From Pseudomonadota bacterium (GTDB lineage: Bacteria; Pseudomonadota; Gammaproteobacteria; Acidiferrobacterales; UBA6901), in the NCBI GenBank assembly GCA_021785795.1, contig JAJYEK010000039.1, positions 1 through 29,382 of the forward strand: a DNA stretch of 29,382 nucleotides. The letters are read 5' to 3'. A program made the translations under genes and the position numbers. A model generated the notes under the pieces. That model was not told where the DNA came from. It saw only the letters and a list, made by a program, of their open reading frames with translations, and ran no database searches. The first letter of the stretch is position 1. Each line of letters starts with the position of its first letter. Below are positions 8,830-16,768 of the stretch, in pieces.

Positions 8830-9258
8830 TCAAATTTCCAGGTTTTTCGGCTGCTGCGCCTGATGCTCGTGCGTGCCCCCGGAATACACCTTGAGCTTGC
8901 GCAGCATCGAGCGGCCCAGCGGACCCTTGGGCAGCATACCGCGCACCGCCGTTTCGATGATGCGTTCCGGAGCCCGCGCCCGCAGGTCGGTGAAACTAAA
9001 CGTCTTGAGACCGCTCTGGTAACCACTGTAGTGGTGGTAGAGCTTGTCGTTGGGTTTGGCTCCGGTTACGCGGACCTTTTCGGCATTGACCACGACGATG
9101 TAGTCGCCGGTATCGACGTGGGGCGTGAATTCCGCCTTGTGCTTGCCGCGCAGGCGACGCGCGATTTCGGTGGCAAGGCGCCCCAGTACCTTGTCGGTGG
9201 CATCCACCAGATACCAGTCACGCTTGACGCTTTCCGCTTTGGCCGCGAAGGTTTTCAT
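8830..9258 (-). CDS. rplM: 50S ribosomal protein L13 (uL13)
   Basis: Early-assembly large-subunit protein of 142 aa. It starts [20 protein letters not shown] and carries the family blocks [28 protein letters not shown] and [20 protein letters not shown] with the HPH-like [11 protein letters not shown] end. GGAAG lies 7 bases before the ATG at 9258. The frame continues upstream to 9498 without homology, so the longer start is rejected. It is the first gene of the L13-S9 operon, with a promoter about 46-75 bp upstream. Confidence 0.98.
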   Translation of the reverse strand: MKTFAAKAESVKRDWYLVDATDKVLGRLATEIARRLRGKHKAEFTPHVDTGDYIVVVNAEKVRVTGAKPNDKLYHHYSGYQSGLKTFSFTDLRARAPERIIETAVRGMLPKGPLGRSMLRKLKVYSGGTHEHQAQQPKNLEI

Positions 9259-9303
9259 TCGAATTCTTCCAGGACTGTGAACAACCCATTCAAAGAGCCG
9301 GGC

Positions 9304-9332
9304 ATGATACAAAAGCCGGGGGCGGGTAGCAA
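9304..9332 (-). promoter_or_regulatory. rplM-rpsI promoter
   Basis: Minus-strand TTGCTA (9332-9327), 17-bp spacer, TATCAT (9309-9304), followed by a short leader of about 40 bases to rplM. Spacing and hexamers are good, and a GC-rich stretch follows the -10 as expected for growth-controlled ribosomal promoters. Confidence 0.7.
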
Positions 9333-9430
9333 GGTACGGAGCCAAGATTTCGCCAGGCTCGCTGTGCACGCGTCGGCCGAGCGGGTGCGTTGGATTCCGG
9401 ACAGTCGGGTCGCGCCCGGGGCATCGGCGC

Positions 9431-9461
9431 AAAAAAAAGGGCGTGGTCAAATGCCACGCCC
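9431..9461 (-). terminator. Rho-independent terminator upstream of rplM
   Basis: On the minus strand a perfect 8-bp stem GGGCGTGG/CCACGCCC (9461-9454 with 9446-9439) and 7-base loop are followed by eight T residues (9438-9431). It insulates the rplM promoter from transcription arriving from higher coordinates. The nearest minus-strand gene is the [2Fe-2S] protein gene 640 bp away, across the mobile-element relic. Confidence 0.9.
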
Positions 9462-9539
9462 GAACCACCACTAGGAGGATGGAGGAGCCATTCGGCAATC
9501 AGTCATCGCTGACTGAAAGCGCTAAACCTGTCTACCTCA

Positions 9540-10080
9540 GTATAGATGCAAGTAACAGGCCATTTATGCCATTGCCGTTACATACATTTGAATATAATAA
9601 TACGCTTAACTTCTGATAGGAGTCAAGACGAGGAAGGTCGTTTTTTCTTGATGTTCCGGTCAGATTATAAGCTGTTGATTATTCAATGTACTATTACTTG
9701 TGTCTCGTGCCTGTCGAAACTGGGTGAATTCCCGCAGGCTGATTTCCACCCCTTCCGTTGAATCGATCTGCTCTCTCAGCAGGCCTGATCAAGGCTTTCA
9801 GGGGGACGCAATCTGACAGAAGGCCGCCATATTGACGCTCCAGAACGATGCCGAATGAAGCAAAATGAGTCGGTCCTGTCTCATTCTGCACTTTGCCGCT
9901 TTATAACAATCCACGACAGCCGCCTGAAAACGTCCCGCGTCTCCCCAAGCAATTGAGCATACCCTGCCGGCAGGTCATGACATCGTCATGACAATGACAG
10001 GTTCCTAATCTCCAGATAATGGCGCGACGAAGAAGCAGTTTGGCCAGTTAAAACTTTGGCCACCGGAGTGGCCAGATGCC
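9540..10080. mobile_element. probable relic of an IS21-like element end
   Basis: This stretch is clearly more AT-rich than its surroundings in its first third and encodes nothing recognisable; the longest frames (71 codons plus, 65 codons minus) have no ribosome binding site or family resemblance. Near its right edge there are three TGGCCA boxes at about 10042-10075, in the form TTGGCCAGTTAAAAC-TTTGGCCACCGG-AGTGGCCAG. Repeated TGGCCA boxes of this style are characteristic of the terminal noncoding regions of IS21-family (IstA/IstB) elements. A 12-bp palindrome CCTGCCGGCAGG (9963-9974) and two direct GTCATGAC palindromes (9974-9981, 9985-9992) are adjacent. No istA or istB remains, so this would be a deletion remnant; the family assignment is from memory of the motif. 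Confidence 0.45.
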
Positions 10081-10104
10081 GCGCAGTTAGATGGTGCTCG
10101 CCGG

Positions 10105-10419
10105 TCAGATTTGCAAGCGCTGCACCACCTGCCCGCCAATCAGGTGCTTTTCGACGATTTCGTCGATATCTTCCTTGTCGACATAGGTGTACCAGGTCCC
10201 TTCCGGATATACGACCACGACCGGCCCTTCGGAGCAGCGATCGAGGCAGCCGGCGTTATTGATGCGCACCCCACCCTGTCCGGCGAGGCCGAGAGCCTTG
10301 ACCCGTTCCTTGGCATATTCGCGCAGGCTCGCGGAACCCTTGTCCGCGCAGCATTCCTCGCCGTTAGTCCGCTGGTTGACACAAAAAAATACGTGGTACC
10401 GGTAATACGGTTCACTCAT
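10105..10419 (-). CDS. Thioredoxin-like [2Fe-2S] ferredoxin-domain protein
   Basis: A 104-aa protein of the (2Fe-2S) ferredoxin-domain family related to the NuoE-type thioredoxin fold. Cysteines C13 (VFFCVNQRT), C24 (EECC), C58 and C62 (NAGCLDRCSEG) give the expected pattern of two N-terminal ligands and a CxxxC pair. The body GPVVVVYPEGTWYTYVDKEDIDEI is typical of the group. It is likely a cytoplasmic electron carrier; its partner is unknown. GAGG lies about 6 bases before the ATG. It is divergent from the Fe-S protein gene at 10532, with a hairpin CCCGCC/GGCGGG (10436-10450) and an overlapping TATACT/TATAGT -10 on the two strands (10466-10473) between them. Confidence 0.85.
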   Translation of the reverse strand: MSEPYYRYHVFFCVNQRTNGEECCADKGSASLREYAKERVKALGLAGQGGVRINNAGCLDRCSEGPVVVVYPEGTWYTYVDKEDIDEIVEKHLIGGQVVQRLQI

Positions 10420-10531
10420 GATGTCCTCGCCGACACCCGCCGGTGGCGGGATTCAATCTGCCCAGAGTATAGTGTACATCGGTCACCCGCCCTGCCTTTC
10501 CGGTTCCGCAGACTTGGACCCCCTGATTTCC

Positions 10532-11800
10532 ATGAAAGCCTTTCCCCGAGATCAGGCGGATCGCTGCGTCCTGTGCGGTCTATGTCTGCCTAGCTGCCCG
10601 ACGTACCTCAAGAACGGAAATGAAAACGAATCTCCGCGCGGGCGCATCGCCCTGATGCGGGCCGCAGCCGACGGCAGGATCGCAATCAACGCACGACTCG
10701 AGGGCCATCTCGACCGGTGTCTGGCGTGCCGGGCCTGCGAAAGGGCCTGCCCATCTCTGGTTGAGTACGGTGCGCTGATCGAGGCCGGACGAGCCCTGCT
10801 GGCATCCGCCCGCCGTAAACCCGCGCTCCCTCGGAACATCGGGAATTTCGCCCTGCGCTTCCTCATCGAACAGCCGCGCAATCTCGGCATGTTCGCCGGA
10901 CTGCTGCGCTTCTATCAGCGCAGCGGGCTCCAGCGGCTGGTGCGCGCCTCCGGTGTGCCGGCAGTCCTGGGGCTCGCGAGACTCGATTCCATGCTTCCCG
11001 AGCTTGCACCGAAGGAGAACTGGCGTCCCGTATATCCGGCGCGGGGAGTTGTGCGCGCACGGGTCGCGCTGTTCACCGGATGTGTCGCGCGCATTGTCGA
11101 TCTGGAAACCCTGCGCTCTGCAATTGCCGTGCTCAATCTGCTCGGGTACGAAGTGCACGTACCGCCATCGCAGAGGTGTTGCGGTGCCCTGCATCTTCAT
11201 GCCGGATTCCAGGAACAGGCACGCACGCTCATGCGCGACAACCTCTCTGCGTTCGTGGCCGACCAGGAGCCTGGATGCGGAGACAGCGTCATCCTGCACA
11301 CGGCAAGCGGCTGCGGCGCGACTCTGTCCGAATACCGCAGGCATCTACCCGCGGAACCGGCCGCGCACCTCTTTTCCGGCCGGCTTGCAGACATCAGCCG
11401 GTTCATCGCCCAGAGCCCATGGCCCGAAGACCTGGAACTCGAACCACTGCCAAAAACAGTGGCGGTGCACGAACCCTGCTCTCTGCGCAACGTGCTGCGC
11501 GACGAGAAGTGGCCCTATACGCTGCTTGCCAGAATCCCCGGCATCCGCCTTGTACCACTCACGGACAACCACCTGTGCTGCGGGGGCGCTGGCGCATACC
11601 CGCTCACCCAGCCGGCAATGGCCGACAGCCTGCTGGCCGACAAGATCGGCCATTTGCGGCGTCTCGCCCCGGATTTCGTCGTCACGGCGAACACGGGCTG
11701 CGCGCTCCACCTTGCGGCCGGCGTGTCGCGTGACCGGCTGGCCGTCCGGGTCGTTCACCCGGTCACGCTGCTGCGCCGCCAGTTGCGTGTCCGGTTATAA
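10532..11800 (+). CDS. GlcF-like Fe-S oxidoreductase subunit
   Basis: A 422-aa protein like the iron-sulfur subunit of glycolate oxidase and related 2-hydroxyacid dehydrogenases. Two [4Fe-4S] motifs are near the N-terminus: C12xxC15xxC18xxxC22P (CVLCGLCLPSCP) and C63xxCxxCxxxCP (CLACRACERACP). Two cysteine-rich CCG domains follow (RCCGALHLHAG and LCCGGAGAYPL). It would pass electrons from a flavin dehydrogenase to quinone, but no glcD/glcE or lldE gene is adjacent. I use the ATG at 10532 just before the first motif; it lacks a Shine-Dalgarno, and an in-frame ATG at 10418 would overlap the divergent gene. A TATAGT at 10468-10473 fits a promoter for the shorter form. Confidence 0.85.
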   Translation: MKAFPRDQADRCVLCGLCLPSCPTYLKNGNENESPRGRIALMRAAADGRIAINARLEGHLDRCLACRACERACPSLVEYGALIEAGRALLASARRKPALPRNIGNFALRFLIEQPRNLGMFAGLLRFYQRSGLQRLVRASGVPAVLGLARLDSMLPELAPKENWRPVYPARGVVRARVALFTGCVARIVDLETLRSAIAVLNLLGYEVHVPPSQRCCGALHLHAGFQEQARTLMRDNLSAFVADQEPGCGDSVILHTASGCGATLSEYRRHLPAEPAAHLFSGRLADISRFIAQSPWPEDLELEPLPKTVAVHEPCSLRNVLRDEKWPYTLLARIPGIRLVPLTDNHLCCGGAGAYPLTQPAMADSLLADKIGHLRRLAPDFVVTANTGCALHLAAGVSRDRLAVRVVHPVTLLRRQLRVRL

Positions 11801-11846
11801 GCCGCGGAACTTGCCGGCGCCGGGCCGGCTCTTGTATGGTAGCTGC

Positions 11847-12491
11847 ATGGAATCGCGCCGATTCACGTTTCTCGACCGGTTCGTCGGGGGTCTGGACCAA
11901 GCCGTACACACCATTTTGGGTCCCGCACCCGCACAGGGTTCCGCGAACCCGGCCGCCAGCGTTGCTGAACGCGAGCTGGCTGACACCGAACGCGCGCTGG
12001 CAGGGCGCCTGATGCGGGTTGACCACGCGGGCGAGATCGCAGCCCAGGCGCTGTATCAAGGCCAGGCCCTGAGCGCCCGCCTGCCGGCAGTCCGGGAAAA
12101 AATGGAACAGGCCGCACGCGAGGAGAATGACCACCTACGTTGGACCGAGGAGCGCGTCCGGGAGTTGGGCGCCCATACCAGTTATCTTGCCCCCCTCTGG
12201 TATGGCGGTTCGTTTGCAATCGGCCTCCTGGCGGGAGCCGCCGGAGACCGCTGGAGCCTCGGATTTGTGGCCGAAACGGAACATCAGGTGATGGCACATA
12301 TCGACTCGCACCTTGACCGCCTGCCGCACGCAGACAACAAGAGCCGGGCCATACTGGAGCAGATGCGTGCAGACGAGTCCCGGCACGCCACGGTGGCAAT
12401 CGAGGCCGGCGCCGCCGAACTGCCGACCCCAGTCCGCCGCCTGATGGCCGCCGCATCTCGATTCATGACACAGACTGCATTCTGGATCTGA
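11847..12491 (+). CDS. coq7: COQ7-type di-iron ubiquinone hydroxylase
   Basis: Hydroxylates 2-polyprenyl-3-methyl-6-methoxy-1,4-benzoquinol in ubiquinone synthesis, as a membrane-associated four-helix di-iron enzyme. All carboxylate/histidine ligand motifs are visible: E63 in VDHAGE, EENDH (E93, H96), ETEH (E144, H145) and DESRH (E176, H179). The length is 214 aa. The frame is open far upstream, inside the preceding gene, but the ATG at 11847 gives the normal N-terminus MESRRFTFLDRFV. It follows the Fe-S protein gene by 46 bp and may be cotranscribed with it. It is the aerobic alternative to UbiF. Confidence 0.95.
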   Translation: MESRRFTFLDRFVGGLDQAVHTILGPAPAQGSANPAASVAERELADTERALAGRLMRVDHAGEIAAQALYQGQALSARLPAVREKMEQAAREENDHLRWTEERVRELGAHTSYLAPLWYGGSFAIGLLAGAAGDRWSLGFVAETEHQVMAHIDSHLDRLPHADNKSRAILEQMRADESRHATVAIEAGAAELPTPVRRLMAAASRFMTQTAFWI

Positions 12492-13129
12492 GCGTGGGCC
12501 TGCGGGCGGGGGGTGCCTGGAATCCGGACGCTACAACCAGACACCCGACCCCATTCGGCGCGGCGGCAATCCCGTTTTTCGGGGAGCGCGTCCGGTCTCC
12601 TCGTGCCCTGCCTGCTGGAGGGTGTGCGCCGCTCCGGGTCGCGGCTGACCGGATCCACCGGGCGGCAATACTATCGGACAGACACCCCACTCCGCTTGCC
12701 GGATCCGATCGAGGGAGCCGTTTCCGGCATCGGCGCCGCCCGGCGGCCCGCTCTGGTGCGGGCGATGTGCGGCGCATCGGGCATCGACATGGCCCCGGCG
12801 CACACCGGCCAGAACGGAGCGCTGAAAGTGATCGGCACCGGGTCCGAATCGGCCGCTGGTTGGCGAGATCGGCGGATTGGCGCCCGCGTTGTGGCGTGAT
12901 GGTGCACGGCGAAACCGTGCCCAGCGCGTTCGCGGCGTCGATCCGGTTGCCGGGAGGTAAAGAACCCGCGCGAAAGCATCCGACCTGGCCGATCGCCACC
13001 GGACCAATTCCGGAGGCGGCGCGAGCGTACCGCGCCTGTCGCTGCACCGGAACCGGATCAACGATGGCATGCCGGGCTGATGCGCAATGTCGGGTCGCTG
13101 TCCTTCGGGCTGCCGGCAAATGTGCGCGG
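12492..13129. other. 640-bp region without a recognisable gene; possible decayed CDS
   Basis: GC-rich and open in several frames. The most protein-like reading is the plus frame 12513-12899, whose part from about residue 48 on (YYRTDTPLRLPDPIEGAVSG, then SGIDMAPAHTGQNGALKVIG) has biased GC3 codons. Just after its stop a second plus frame reads MVHGETVPSAFAASIRLPGG from 12898. The two could be one gene broken by a frameshift near 12890-12900. I recognise no family. In APE-type clusters a second ketosynthase often follows the FabG-like gene on the same strand, but no ketosynthase motif appears on the minus strand here. Confidence 0.3.
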
Positions 13130-13849
13130 CTATGCCAGGCCGCCGTTGATTCCGATCACCTGGCCTGAAATGTATCCGGCACCGTCGGACGCAAGAAAGC
13201 TCACCAGATGCGCGACTTCCTCGGCTGTTCCGGCCCGCTTCATCGGAACCAGCGCATCGATCTGCGCTCCGGTGAACAGGCGCGCCGTCATGGGGGACTC
13301 AATGATTCCCGGCGCGATTGCATTCACGGTCACGCCGCGGGATGCGACTTCGCGGGCAAGCGACCGCGTCGCCCCATGCAGGCCTGCCTTAGCCGCGGCA
13401 TAATTCGTCTGCCCCCGGTTGCCTGTCACTCCAGCCACAGACGACATGCTGATGATCCTGCCCCAGCGCGTGCCCAACATCGGCAGCAGCAGCGGTTGGG
13501 TCACGTTATAAAAGCCGTCGAGCGCAACGGCCACGACCCGACGCCACTGTTCCAGGCGCATGCCGGCAAGCGGCGCGTCATCGTGTATGCCCGCGTTGTT
13601 CACGAGCACTTGAACGGGCCCGTCCTCGAGCAGACGTTCGAGTTCCTTCCGGCTCTGGGAGGCATCGCACACATCAAAAACCACGGCTTCGGCATATCCA
13701 CCTTCCGACATGATCGCTGAAACCGTGGCCTCCGCCTGATCCGGATGACCATTGGCGTGGACGATCACTCTCAAACCGTCGCGTGCCAGCCTGCGCGCGA
13801 TTGCCGCCCCGATTCCGCCGCTGCCTCCAGTCACCAGCGCCCGCTTCAT
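13130..13849 (-). CDS. FabG-like 3-oxoacyl-ACP ketoreductase (APE-type cluster)
   Basis: Short-chain dehydrogenase/reductase of 239 aa that reduces 3-oxoacyl-ACP with NADPH. It has the cofactor loop TGGSGGIGAAIA (residues 7-18), NNAG at 84-87, and the catalytic triad S137, Y150 and K154 (SSVAG...TNYAAAKAGL). The C-terminus GYISGQVIGINGGLA is family standard. Its start overlaps the stop of the upstream dehydratase gene by 4 bases (ATGA), so translation is coupled. With two hotdog dehydratases upstream it fits the ketoreductase role in polyene chain extension (ApeQ-like) rather than the housekeeping FabG, which normally sits with fabD/acpP. Confidence 0.88.
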   Translation of the reverse strand: MKRALVTGGSGGIGAAIARRLARDGLRVIVHANGHPDQAEATVSAIMSEGGYAEAVVFDVCDASQSRKELERLLEDGPVQVLVNNAGIHDDAPLAGMRLEQWRRVVAVALDGFYNVTQPLLLPMLGTRWGRIISMSSVAGVTGNRGQTNYAAAKAGLHGATRSLAREVASRGVTVNAIAPGIIESPMTARLFTGAQIDALVPMKRAGTAEEVAHLVSFLASDGAGYISGQVIGINGGLA

Positions 13850-14286
13850 GGTCCACCCGCCTCCGCCGCCATGATCGCCGCCCGTCCCGACAGCAACAGT
13901 GCCGCCCCCGCGGTGCGCACCTCGAAATCATAGATAAAGCCCTGCGCCGAACCGGTCAACCGTCTTGCCTCGATCCACAGACGCTCTCCACAGCCGTCCA
14001 GGCATTCCGCAAAGAGCTTTAGGTCGCGCACGCTGGCCAGCAAGCCTGCGCCGGGAGGGTGTCCGGCCCCCGACAGTCGCGCATGCAGTGCCATGCCCTG
14101 GGCCGCGTATTCCACGCCGCAGACCACATGCAGACCATCAGGACGGCGCAGCGGATTGGACGCGACGGTGTGCGACACGGCGTAGCATAATATCTTCTCC
14201 TGATCCCAGGATTCTACACCTTCAAGCAGGCACATCGACCCGGCGTGCGGGATAAGCGCGCAGATCTCGTCGTGACCGAGCTTCAC
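13846..14286 (-). CDS. Hotdog 3-hydroxyacyl-ACP dehydratase, ApeP-like
   Basis: A 146-aa single hotdog domain. The N-terminal IPHAGSMCLLEGV (H14) and the helix GVEYAAQGMALHARL are the signature of the ApeP/FabA-like dehydratases found in aryl polyene and xanthomonadin clusters. It would dehydrate 3-hydroxyacyl-ACP to the enoyl form so that double bonds accumulate. It starts at GTG 14286; no strong Shine-Dalgarno is visible. The stop overlaps the ketoreductase start. The second, smaller dehydratase lies 108 bp upstream. In the APE system such a pair (ApeI with ApeP) works as a heterodimer; whether these two do is inference. Confidence 0.85.
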   Translation of the reverse strand: MKLGHDEICALIPHAGSMCLLEGVESWDQEKILCYAVSHTVASNPLRRPDGLHVVCGVEYAAQGMALHARLSGAGHPPGAGLLASVRDLKLFAECLDGCGERLWIEARRLTGSAQGFIYDFEVRTAGAALLLSGRAAIMAAEAGGP

Positions 14287-14394
14287 GGCGCAGCCGCGAT
14301 CTGACGGGTCCGGCCGTCGGTATCGGGACCTTCGGTCCCGCTGGCATTCTGAACTCGACCCGCCGCCATAGCGGCCGCCGTTCGTCCAGACGCC

Positions 14395-14688
14395 TCAGCC
14401 GGAATGCAGGAATTCATACACCAGCAGGCCCGCAGCAAAAATCCGCGCGCCATTGCGCACCGAGAAAGCGGCACGTCCGTTGCCCTTCGATTCGAAAACA
14501 ATTTCAAACTCCTCGCCAGGGGCGAGCGGCGCAGAAAACTTCACATTTGGCAGGCCGGTGGTCCGCACGGAACGGCCGGCAAATTCACTGACAGCCCCCA
14601 GGACTTCGTCAAGAATGACCACTCCGGGAACAACGGGATTGCCGGGAAAATGGCCGGCAAGGGCGGGATGGCGGACGCTGATCTTCAT
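14395..14688 (-). CDS. Small hotdog dehydratase, ApeI/FabZ-like
   Basis: A 97-aa hotdog protein beginning MKISVRHPALAGHFPGNPVV. HFPGNPVVPGVVILDEV is the FabZ/ApeI active-site motif with H13 and an Asp (D27) where FabZ has Glu and FabA has Asp. The short length is typical of ApeI. The ATG at 14688 starts exactly at the family N-terminus, although the frame stays open upstream to 14898 without homology. It is the first recognisable gene of this minus-strand unit, followed by the ApeP-like and FabG-like genes. The 800 bp upstream, up to the transposon end, has no clear gene, so its promoter position is unknown. Confidence 0.82.
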   Translation of the reverse strand: MKISVRHPALAGHFPGNPVVPGVVILDEVLGAVSEFAGRSVRTTGLPNVKFSAPLAPGEEFEIVFESKGNGRAAFSVRNGARIFAAGLLVYEFLHSG

Positions 14689-15495
14689 CGGCCGCCAGTC
14701 TATCTTGTTCGACGCTGGCTTACACCGTCGGGCCGAACCCTGATGCACCGCGGAACCGCAACAACCCCAAAATTCCACGGCGCGCAACGCACAGCATGCC
14801 CGGTTCACGCTGCGTCTGCGCGCGCCGCGCCGGACAATCCCCGGATAGCATAATGGGTCATGCCGCAGACGCGGCCAGCCGCCCGCAGAAAGCATCACAC
14901 GGCGGAAAGCGCAGATGGAACATCAGATCAATATTGTAAAGCGCCGGTATTGCCGGCAGGCCCTGACTGGACGCACCTGGATGGACCAAGGGCTATCCCC
15001 GGCGCCCGCGCAATCCTGCGCAATTCAGGCAGCGCCTTTTTGGGAAATCCGAAGCAGAAGGCGTCTAGAACCGGGACGGCGGACGACGATCCGGATGAAA
15101 CTGTTGCGCAGTTTCAGGAAACGCCGGGGAAATATTCCGCGCCCAAACCGGCGGGCCCGCACAAGCGGTATCGACCGAAACCTTGCTCACATTGGCAGTT
15201 CCACTGGCGCTGCCGGTCTTCCCGCTCTCCTGTTGAAATCCCCCCTCGTGCAATCCGGAAAAGCGCTGCAATGCAGGCTCTTCACGGACAGCAAAAAAAG
15301 CATGCCCCAAGGCGCACACCGCAACATTCCTCCGTGGTCAACCGCGGCGGACCTGCACTCACCGTCCCGTGGGTTGATAACCCCCGGTTTGCCGGTACGC
15401 CGCTCGCATCCGTTTCGGACCCGACAAAGGCGTCGCTCGAAAATGTGGGCTGCCAATGCCGCCGCCGGCAGTGATCCGTCCGGCAAATTCTCTAT
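14689..15495. other. 800-bp region without a recognisable gene
   Basis: Lies between the small dehydratase and the right end of the IS605-type element. Long open frames occur on the plus strand (14860-15474 and 14915-15499, about 200 codons each), but they overlap each other, are rich in Arg, Pro and Ser and resemble nothing. Minus-strand frames are equally unconvincing. It probably holds the promoter of the dehydratase unit, plus decayed sequence. Confidence 0.4.
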
Positions 15496-15640
15496 TTGAC
15501 TGCTCTCCGTACTATAAGGACGGAGATTCCCACTTCACGGAGTCCAGCCCATGGTGCCTTACAGCAGAACGGGGCTTACAGCCTCTCCATGGGCTGACAC
15601 CGCAAGTCCTGCGGCCAGAATGTTGATCGCGGCGTTCACG
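15496..15640 (-). ncRNA. putative omega-RNA (reRNA) at the tnpB 3' end
   Basis: In IS605-type elements the guide RNA scaffold overlaps the 3' end of tnpB and ends at the transposon right end, with the guide read from flanking DNA. Here the terminal hairpin TCTCCGT/ACGGAGA (15526-15520 with 15510-15504) and GTCAA (15500-15496) are in place. The guide would be the minus-strand flank from 15495 downward, beginning ATAGAGAATTTGCCGG. The 5' limit is a guess from the usual scaffold length. Confidence 0.4.
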
Positions 15641-16692
15641 TCGCGGTCATGGGCCGTGCCGCATTCCGGGCACGTCCATTCGCGCACCGACTGCGGCATC
15701 GAGCCTTGAGTGTGGCCGCAGGCCGAGCACCGTTTGCTCGATGGATACCCGCGGTCGATGCCAATCAGCGTGCGCCCATACCACTGCGCCTTGTACTCGA
15801 GCTGCCGGATGAACTGCGACCAGCTTGCATCGCTGATCGACTTCGACAGGCGGCGGTTTTGCCGCATGTTGCCCACAGACAGCGTCTCGACAGCGATCAC
15901 TTGGTTCTCGCGAATCAGCCGTGTCGAGAGCTTGTGCAGAAAATCCCGGCGCGCATCCGTGATGTGGGCATGCAGTCGTGCCACTTTCCGTTTCGCCTTA
16001 GCGCGTCGATTCGAGCATGTGGTCTTTTTTGCCAACCGACGCTGCCACTTCGCCAGTTTGGCCTCGTTCTCGCGAAACGTTCCGGGCGGGGCCACCTTCT
16101 CTCCGGTGGAGAACACAGCGAAGTGGGTGAGCCCGAGATTGATGCCGATCCGGCCGGAAGCCTTCCGCAAGAGCCTTGTCGTGTCGTCGCACAGCAGCGA
16201 TGCGAAGTACCGGCCGGATGTGTCGCGGCTTAGGATGACAGTCGTGATGCGTGCCGCCTTGGGCAAGGTCCGCGACCAGCGGATGTTGAGCGGATCATCC
16301 ATCTTGGAGATTCGCAGCGTCTCGCCGTCCCAGCGAAAGGCGCTGGCGACATACGTCGCCGCCTGCCGGCCGTATTTCAACTTAAACGCCGGATAGCGGG
16401 CGCGCTTGGCAAAGAAATTGAGAAATCCCTTATGCAGGTGCATGAGGGCCTGCTGCAGCGGGACGGACGAAACCTCGTTCAGCCAGGCGCACTCCGGGGC
16501 CTTTTTCAGGGCGGTGAGCGCCACCGAGGTCTCATGGTAGCCCACCCGCTTGTGCTCTTTCAGCCATGCGTCCGACCGCACGCGCAGCATATGGTTATAG
16601 ACGTAGCGCGCACACCCGAATGTCCGGGTCAGGATCACTTCCGGCTCGGGTGTTGGGTAGAAACGGAACCGGTAGGCGCGCTAGATATCCAT
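15559..16692 (-). pseudogene. tnpB: TnpB (IS605 OrfB) with amber codon 4 and a RuvC Asp-to-Asn change
   Basis: RNA-guided RuvC nuclease of IS605-type elements, ancestor of Cas12. From the ATG at 16692 the frame reads Met-Asp-Ile, then TAG (16683-16681), then RAYRFRFYPTPEPE and the rest of TnpB without further stops to 15559. The intact downstream part can start at a GTG at 16638 (359 codons). The first RuvC catalytic residue, normally Asp in IGIDLGL, is Asn here (IGINLGL; codon AAT at 16127-16125). The second (VIAVE) and third (HDRDVNAA) acidic residues and the CxxC...CxxC zinc finger (CSACGHT, CPECGTA) are kept. Thus probably no DNA cleavage. It is either simple decay or a domesticated nuclease-dead TnpB; the amber codon favours decay. 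Confidence 0.85.
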
Positions 16693-16748
16693 TATTAAAC
16701 AACATAGTCCCTTGGTTTAGGATCCGCAAGGAAACCACGCCTTCATAT

Positions 16749-16768
16749 CTCCGGCATGAATGCCGGAG
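16749..16768. repeat. left-end hairpin of the IS605-type element
   Basis: Perfect 9-bp inverted repeat CTCCGGCAT/ATGCCGGAG with a 2-base loop. On the tnpB strand it is preceded by CGTAAAA and followed by GATATGAAGGCG, the same context that often precedes tnpB genes of this type. On the plus strand it is followed by TTTTAC, so it could also act as a weak terminator. Confidence 0.6.

Noticed and set aside
8820..9026. Longer start for rpsI
   Set aside because: The extension overlaps rplM in another frame; the standard S9 N-terminus begins at 8819.
9974..9992. Two GTCATGAC repeats considered as the start of a CRISPR array
   Set aside because: Only two 8-base palindromic units with a 3-base gap; there are no spacers or further repeats.
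10953..11846. N-terminal extension of the coq7 frame upstream to 10953
   Set aside because: This part lies inside the GlcF-like gene in another frame and does not resemble COQ7; the ATG at 11847 gives the normal length.
14860..15499. Two overlapping plus frames of about 200 codons
   Set aside because: They overlap in different frames, have low-complexity Arg/Pro/Ser-rich translations and no ribosome binding site.
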